Positions 45,090 through 49,675 of a stretch of DNA of 49,675 nucleotides are shown here, piece after piece. Made by a program: the position numbers and the translations under genes. The first letter of the stretch is position 1; each line of letters begins with the position of its first letter. The notes beneath the pieces were generated by a model. The model saw only the letters and a list, made by a program, of their open reading frames with translations, was not told the origin of the DNA and ran no database searches. Source of the stretch: Legionellales bacterium RIFCSPHIGHO2_12_FULL_37_14 (GTDB taxonomy: Bacteria > Pseudomonadota > Gammaproteobacteria > Legionellales > Legionellaceae); contig MHBC01000044.1 of assembly GCA_001804735.1 (NCBI GenBank), positions 1 through 49,675 on the forward strand. The letters run 5' to 3'.

Positions 45090-46487
45090 CCCTGTCGCAA
45101 TAGGAGTTACCCCAATATTAGGGTTTATTCCGCAGTCATCTAATAGCTTTAACAAATTATTGCCTTTCCTTGTTAACCTTTTAATACAATACTCTTCATA
45201 GTAACTGCGCAGAATATATTCATATTCAGGTAAGCCTACGATAGTTAATATCTTCTCAGCCCGTTCAAGATCATGCTGCTTTATTGCATCACAAGCTTGA
45301 AATAATACTCCTGCAAGTGCGGCAGCAAGACTTGCTTTGCGCGCAAAAGATGCGTGATAAAACCTTTGGATACACTCCTCTAAAGCCCTATCCTGATCCC
45401 AGCTTATAAAGAGATTAAAAAAATTCATGGCAGGAGCAGGATCTTTTTTTGCTTCATTAGCTAATTGCTGAATATAATAAGCTGCAGGAATAATGGCCTG
45501 AATATTAGCCCAAGAGCAATTGCCGACAGTCTGAGCTTCTATTGGCAGCTTGGCAATCGGCATCAGGCCTAAAATTTTATTAATTGTTTTGTGGAAAAAA
45601 GATCTTGGTTGGCGTTTAAATAAAAATGCCTGCAAAAAATCAGTATTTAACGCTTCAGGGTTAGTAATCTTGTAAATATTAACACTATCTTCATATTTGC
45701 TATTTTCGCCTCTATCTATTTTTGCCCACCAGGAGCCAAAACGCAAAAATCCCATTGCATGCCCTCTACTTGCTGCGGGTAAAATCAGCAATGGAGAGGC
45801 TAAAACGCTTTGTAAAAAATCTTCTTGTTTGGCATTGAAGTTACGTACATGTTGTAAAGCTAACAAATGGCTGGCTTCTTCAAAAGCATCAATAATTGGG
45901 TAAATATATTTAAAACTTGGCCTTAAATGCCTAGTAGAAAAGCTGCTTATAAAGCGATATAGCGCATCTTTTACTAAAGCAACTGTAAACTCTAAAATAA
46001 ACCCTTCATAATCAATCTCAATAAAATCCCCTTTGGCATTTAATATATCTACACTGCCTTTTAAAGAGAAACGGTGCCCTAATAATTTAGTGTGAATAAA
46101 ATCTAGCGCAAATTCTAATTTAGCACCATGTTGGAATAAAACATGTTTTAAAGGATTATTTCGTCTGAGAACAGGATAAACTAAAATAGATAAGCCATCG
46201 CTCGTGTATGCATTAGGATTAGCGCCACGCCCCAGTAAATATTTTGTTATTTCAAGGTTAGAGTTATAAACTGCCCAATGAAGAGGAGTACGTCCTGTAA
46301 CGTCGGGGACGTTAATTTGCGCCCCTGCATCAAGCAATTGTGCAGTCACTTCTTGCCTATTAGCAATTATGCTTTCGATTAAGGGAGTAAAACCAAATTC
46401 ATCGATATCATCTAGCGTCTCGCCATTTGCCTTTACTGCCTTAATATTTGGCTCTTTTCCATAAATAATATCAGTTGCAATGCTCAT
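45072..46487 (-). CDS. Ankyrin-repeat protein, AnkH/LegA3-like effector candidate
   Basis: 471 aa. Two clear ankyrin repeats ([20 protein letters not shown] and [20 protein letters not shown]), a third interrupted one, an inserted beta segment ([19 protein letters not shown]), then a C-terminal domain with papain-like residues: His 243 in SRGHAMGF and Cys 324 in [11 protein letters not shown]. His before Cys is the order of circularly permuted papain-like folds. The architecture recalls Legionella AnkH (LegA3), a Dot/Icm effector, from memory. GAGGAAAA lies five bases before the ATG; 22 bp after the preceding gene, so likely in the prmB-asd transcript. The 3' end overlaps barA by 18 bp, tail to tail. 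Confidence 0.75.
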   Translation of the reverse strand: MSIATDIIYGKEPNIKAVKANGETLDDIDEFGFTPLIESIIANRQEVTAQLLDAGAQINVPDVTGRTPLHWAVYNSNLEITKYLLGRGANPNAYTSDGLSILVYPVLRRNNPLKHVLFQHGAKLEFALDFIHTKLLGHRFSLKGSVDILNAKGDFIEIDYEGFILEFTVALVKDALYRFISSFSTRHLRPSFKYIYPIIDAFEEASHLLALQHVRNFNAKQEDFLQSVLASPLLILPAASRGHAMGFLRFGSWWAKIDRGENSKYEDSVNIYKITNPEALNTDFLQAFLFKRQPRSFFHKTINKILGLMPIAKLPIEAQTVGNCSWANIQAIIPAAYYIQQLANEAKKDPAPAMNFFNLFISWDQDRALEECIQRFYHASFARKASLAAALAGVLFQACDAIKQHDLERAEKILTIVGLPEYEYILRSYYEEYCIKRLTRKGNNLLKLLDDCGINPNIGVTPIATGLKNSK

Positions 46488-46509
46488 GATTTTCCTCTAC
46501 ACCCAAAAG

Positions 46510-46944
46510 TTATGGCCCCCCTGGTTTAGGGTTAAATTTAGGAGAAAATTTAGGCGTATTGGTTAGGCGATTTTCTGGTTGCAAGCTTAATACTAGATCG
46601 CGTTGTTCTTGTTGTTTTTTTTGCGCTTGATTAAACTTTTCTTTGGCTCTTGGTGAGGTTATTGAATTAATTTCGACGCTATCAAGCGGCTGGCCATCTA
46701 GTAAAGGATGGGCCAGCATTTCATCTTGATATTCCTCATCAGCAGCAAGCTCTTGATGCACTTCAAGCTCATCTTCGTTTTTAGATTCAACCCTTTTTTC
46801 GGTAGCCCTACGCAAGCCATCTTGTTCGAGCAGCCTTCTTGCACGCTCCATTTTACTAGTTTCTTCCTTTAAAATGGAAGTATCATCGCCAGTCCTTGGT
46901 GGCCAAATTCCTCGCAATCTACCTGTATCAGCTGTTTCTGCCAT
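46510..46944 (-). CDS. Hypothetical protein, 144 aa, disordered
   Basis: Not recognised. Highly charged and Gln/Glu-rich, with a helical middle (SPRAKEKFNQAQKKQQEQRD) and a Pro/Lys tail (TPKFSPKFNPKPGGP). No signal peptide or membrane segment. Weak ribosome site. It sits 33 bp after asd and 22 bp before the ankyrin gene on the same strand, so it may be a chaperone-like or effector partner of the latter; this is inference from position only. Confidence 0.55.
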   Translation of the reverse strand: MAETADTGRLRGIWPPRTGDDTSILKEETSKMERARRLLEQDGLRRATEKRVESKNEDELEVHQELAADEEYQDEMLAHPLLDGQPLDSVEINSITSPRAKEKFNQAQKKQQEQRDLVLSLQPENRLTNTPKFSPKFNPKPGGP

Positions 46945-46977
46945 ATCATTGTGACTTAATAATGTTCATATTTACAA

Positions 46978-48006
46978 TTATATACCTAAATGGTCACGAA
47001 TCCAAATCTCTGCTATCTGGACTGCATTACTGGCAGCGCCTTTCCGAATGTTGTCTGCGACCACCCAGAGGTTTAAACCACAAGGATTGTCTAGATCCTG
47101 CCTAATGCGCCCCACATATACAGTATCGCTGCCAGCAGCATGGGTAACAGCTGTTGGATATATACTGCGCTTAGTATCATCAACTAAAGAAACCCCTGGT
47201 GCATTTTTTAGCAAACTCCGTGCCTCTTTAGGGGTAATGGGTGCTTTAGTCTCAATATGAATTGCTTCTGAATGTCCATAAAAAACCGGCACTCTAACTG
47301 TAGTTGCATTAACATGGATGCTGTCATCTTCGAGAATCTTTTTACTCTCCCATACCATTTTCATCTCTTCTTTGGTGTAACCATTTTCCATAAAAACGTC
47401 TATATGGGGCAAAACATTAAAGGCAATCTGCTTAGGGTATACTTCACATTCGATGCTGCGCCCATTTAAAAGCTCGCCTGCTTGCTTTATTAATTCGCGT
47501 ATTGCCTTAGTCCCTGTTCCTGACACCGCCTGATAAGTAGAAACACAGATTTTTTTTATCCCGACAGCGTCATATAAAGGTTTTAGCGCCACTAACATTT
47601 GAATGGTGGAGCAGTTAGGGTTTGCGATAATGCCACGTGCTCTAAAACCTTGAATACGTAAAGGGTTTACTTCAGGGATTATTAGCGGAATATCGTCTTC
47701 ATATCTAAAAAATGAAGTATTATCAATAACTAAGCATCCCATACTAGATGCAAGAGGCGCATACTTTTCTGACACCGCGCTGCCTGCAGAAAATAACGCT
47801 ATATCAACATTATTAAAATCAAATTCTGCCAAATTTAAAACATCTAGCTCTTCAGAATTAAAAAATACCGTTTTGCCAAGCGATCGCTCGCTTGCCAGAG
47901 GATAAAGCTTAGCAACTGGAAACTTGCGCAGAGCTAAAACTTTAAGCATAGCCTCACCAACAGCGCCTGTTGCTCCTACAACAGCAACATTTAACTTATT
48001 ACTCAT
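46978..48006 (-). CDS. asd: Aspartate-semialdehyde dehydrogenase
   Basis: NADPH-dependent reduction of aspartyl phosphate, second step of the aspartate family and diaminopimelate pathway. 342 aa: VAVVGATGAVGEAML nucleotide motif, catalytic Cys 132 in NPNCSTIQML, HAAGSDTVYVGRIRQD near the C-terminus. Start overlaps the prmB stop (ATGA). The kinase for the previous step, lysC, is 27 kb away in the window. Confidence 0.96.
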   Translation of the reverse strand: MSNKLNVAVVGATGAVGEAMLKVLALRKFPVAKLYPLASERSLGKTVFFNSEELDVLNLAEFDFNNVDIALFSAGSAVSEKYAPLASSMGCLVIDNTSFFRYEDDIPLIIPEVNPLRIQGFRARGIIANPNCSTIQMLVALKPLYDAVGIKKICVSTYQAVSGTGTKAIRELIKQAGELLNGRSIECEVYPKQIAFNVLPHIDVFMENGYTKEEMKMVWESKKILEDDSIHVNATTVRVPVFYGHSEAIHIETKAPITPKEARSLLKNAPGVSLVDDTKRSIYPTAVTHAAGSDTVYVGRIRQDLDNPCGLNLWVVADNIRKGAASNAVQIAEIWIRDHLGI

Positions 48007-48914
48007 TTCTTTATCCTTGCTAATTCTTTTTTAGTAAGCAAACATACTCCCTCACCTCCATTGGCAAAATCAAGCCAGACAAACGGCAGATCTCTATATC
48101 TTTGCGCCAAAAACTCTGCTGAATTGCCTACTTCTAAAACTAATACCCCATTAGGGCGCAAAAAATCTGCTGCCTGTTTTAATATTTTAGCAGCAAACTC
48201 AAGGCCATTATTTTTTGCTTCTAGAGCAAGCTTGGGTTCATGGGCATACTCTTTAGGCAGAGTTCGCAGCTCTTCTTTGCTTACATATGGCGGGTTTGAA
48301 ATAATAAGATCGTACTTTTTAGGCGGCACTTTATCCCAAAGATTAGATAATATTAACTTTACCCTGTCTTTAAGTTTATGGCGCTCAACGTTTATTGTAG
48401 CAACCTCTAAAGCCTCTTTAGAAATATCAATAGCATCAACATTGGCATCTTGAAAAGCATAAGCACAAGCTATGGCAATGCAAGCACTACCTGTACATAA
48501 ATCAAGGATTTCTTTAACGTTATTCTCATCTACCCAAGGATTAAAATGTTGGGAGATAGCCTCGGCAATAGGCGAGCGTGGAATGATAACTCTTTCATCA
48601 ACGTAAAAATCTAGGCCAGCAAAATAAGCCTCATTAATTAAATAAGGCACCGGAACCTTATTAATAATTCTGCTTTTTAATTGCTCTGCCAAAAATCTTT
48701 TTTCTTGCAGAAGAAGTCTTGTATGCAATAAAGATTTATCAATATCAAAAGGAAGTTTTAAGCTTCTTAGCACCAATGCCCAAATATCATCTTGCACATT
48801 GTCAGTTCCATGTCCACACCACAAATTGCCCGCAAGCGCTTTACTAAGCCCAAAACGTAAAAAATCAGCTACTGTTTTTAATTCTTTAACAGCAGTACTA
48901 TATTCATTCTGCAT
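48003..48914 (-). CDS. prmB: Ribosomal protein L3 glutamine methyltransferase PrmB
   Basis: Methylates a glutamine of ribosomal protein L3. 303 aa: SAM motif ILDLCTGSACIAIACAYAF and catalytic NPPY (207-210). The N-terminal helical domain and FYVDERVIIPRSPIAE separate PrmB from the release-factor enzyme PrmC, which has PRPDTE at that position. First gene of the prmB-asd-unknown-ankyrin unit; divergent from the Smr gene. Confidence 0.92.
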   Translation of the reverse strand: MQNEYSTAVKELKTVADFLRFGLSKALAGNLWCGHGTDNVQDDIWALVLRSLKLPFDIDKSLLHTRLLLQEKRFLAEQLKSRIINKVPVPYLINEAYFAGLDFYVDERVIIPRSPIAEAISQHFNPWVDENNVKEILDLCTGSACIAIACAYAFQDANVDAIDISKEALEVATINVERHKLKDRVKLILSNLWDKVPPKKYDLIISNPPYVSKEELRTLPKEYAHEPKLALEAKNNGLEFAAKILKQAADFLRPNGVLVLEVGNSAEFLAQRYRDLPFVWLDFANGGEGVCLLTKKELARIKK

Positions 48915-48945
48915 AAATAAACCTGTCTAAATTTGCAAATTATAT

Positions 48946-49458
48946 ATGTCCAATAATGATAATGACAATGAAATTTCAGAAGAAGATAAGGCGCTTTTTA
49001 GAAAGATGGTGGGCGAAATACGCCATGTTAAATCAAGAGAATACGCTAAAGAAAAGCCTGATCTAAATTTACCCTTAAATTTAACTGATATTTTTTCCTA
49101 TAAAATAAGCGCAGAAGAAAAACTTAAATTTTACCGCAATCCATTAACCAAAAGACAAAACACCGCCTTTATCAAAGGCCAACTCCCCATAGAAAACTCT
49201 TTAGATCTGCATGGCTTAACTATTGATGAAGCAAAAAGCGCTCTTTTACGATTTATTCATGCTAGCTTTAATCGGCAAAAAAGGAGTTTATTAATTATCC
49301 ATGGCAAAGGTAGACGCCATGGCGAAGCTAAATTAAAAAACCTAGTAAACCATTGGCTACCACAATTTACCGAAGTATTGGCTTTTGTTAGTGCAGAGCC
49401 AAAAGATGGTGGCGCTGGCGCCATTTACGTTTTGTTAAAACGTAATACCTTTGCCTAG
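48946..49458 (+). CDS. Smr-domain protein (SmrA/B-like)
   Basis: 170 aa: charged N-terminus and a C-terminal Smr domain with SLDLHGLTIDEAKSALLRFI, LLIIHGKGRRHGE and GGAGAIYVLLKR. Stand-alone Smr proteins are nucleases; E. coli SmrB cleaves mRNA at collided ribosomes, and SmrA is less known. The DLHG and HGKG motifs are intact. No ribosome site is evident before the ATG, and the leader is AT-only. Confidence 0.88.
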   Translation: MSNNDNDNEISEEDKALFRKMVGEIRHVKSREYAKEKPDLNLPLNLTDIFSYKISAEEKLKFYRNPLTKRQNTAFIKGQLPIENSLDLHGLTIDEAKSALLRFIHASFNRQKRSLLIIHGKGRRHGEAKLKNLVNHWLPQFTEVLAFVSAEPKDGGAGAIYVLLKRNTFA

Positions 49459-49476
49459 CGCACATCCATACAAACA

Positions 49477-49675
49477 TTAAACATCGAATTCGTTATTTTT
49501 AACTCCTTTTATAAACGCACTCCATTCTTCTTTCTTGAAAACCAAAGTTGTCTTGGTAGGATCGTTAGTGTCTCTGACAGCTATATACCCTTTGACATTC
49601 CTAGCAACAGCAACACAGTTTGGACGAAACGCAAATGAAAAGGATGATTTTTTAAAATCTTTATCTTCAAACTCA
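49477..49675 (-). CDS. DUF397-domain protein (5' part outside the window)
   Basis: Partial: 65 C-terminal residues are visible. The reading EFEDKDFKKSSFSF...PNCVAVARN...IAVRDTNDPTKTTLVFKKEEWSAFIKGVK matches the DUF397 pattern S-CV-VA...VRDSKDP...L-F--EW-AF. The domain is best known from actinobacteria, usually beside Xre-type regulators, and is scattered in Legionella-like bacteria. Function unknown; the N-terminus is not in the window, so a fusion cannot be excluded. Confidence 0.8.
   Translation of the reverse strand, partial: EFEDKDFKKSSFSFAFRPNCVAVARNVKGYIAVRDTNDPTKTTLVFKKEEWSAFIKGVKNNEFDV

Noticed and set aside
48061..48453. Open frame of 130 codons on the plus strand
   Set aside because: Lies wholly antisense to prmB, has no ribosome site and no recognisable domain; prmB is unambiguous.

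Overview
The window looks like a chromosomal segment of a gammaproteobacterium, most likely from the order Legionellales or a close host-associated relative. Reasons: the sequence is AT-rich by eye; core genes read as gammaproteobacterial (msbA-lpxK, lysS/prfB with the RF2 frameshift, pncC-recA-recX-alaS-lysC, mutS-hemB, ubiG, prmB-asd); there is a BarA/LetS-type sensor kinase; and there are effector-like proteins (an ankyrin protein resembling Legionella AnkH/LegA3 and a tandem eukaryotic-type protein kinase). No rRNA, tRNA, CRISPR array or intact insertion sequence was seen.

Layout. 1-4.4 kb: SWIM/SNF2 helicase converging on queC, then a small unknown gene. 4.5-7.3 kb: msbA-lpxK (lipid A export and lipid A 4'-kinase). 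7.3-12 kb: a secreted AttH/CrtC-like protein, an MFS transporter, a small secreted protein and a double-ATPase peptide-type ABC protein. 12-12.3 kb: a decayed ATPase fragment and a GC-rich element with perfect 47-bp inverted repeats. 12.4-16.1 kb (minus): prfB-lysS-gcdH. 16.2-17.7 kb: accessory patch with two unknown genes, a nested palindrome, vapB and a beheaded vapC. 17.8-25.8 kb (minus): recX-alaS-lysC-fliA and recA, preceded by pncC, with a DUF4143-type ATPase inserted on the opposite strand between recX and recA. 25.8-29.7 kb: a small lipoprotein, mutS and hemB. 29.9-32.3 kb: the tandem kinase. 32.3-32.74 kb: a CsrA/RsmA-titrating small RNA with its terminator and an upstream palindrome. 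32.76-38.5 kb: ubiG, an M20 peptidase, astA-astD-astB (arginine succinyltransferase pathway). 38.5-42.4 kb: nadE, a type VII toxin-antitoxin pair (mntA-hepT), gltX. 42.4-45.1 kb: BarA/LetS hybrid kinase. 45.1-48.9 kb (minus): prmB-asd-unknown-ankyrin effector candidate. 48.9 kb to the end: an Smr-domain protein and the 3' part of a DUF397 gene cut by the window edge.

How parts connect. The sensor kinase and the small RNA are the two ends of the Bar/Let/Gac-Rsm circuit, which in Legionella and Coxiella controls the switch between replication and transmission and many secreted effectors. fliA sits after lysC, where csrA sits in many gammaproteobacteria. The recX operon and recA carry near-identical promoters (26 of 30 bases), with no LexA-type box seen at either. 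The most novel-looking items are the pseudokinase-kinase tandem protein, the GGA-hairpin small RNA with its box about 180 bp upstream, the shared recA/recX promoter, the palindrome pair framing the inserted ATPase promoter, and the vapC gene overwritten by an effector-like reading frame. Names rest on reading motifs and remembered family features; no database search was run.
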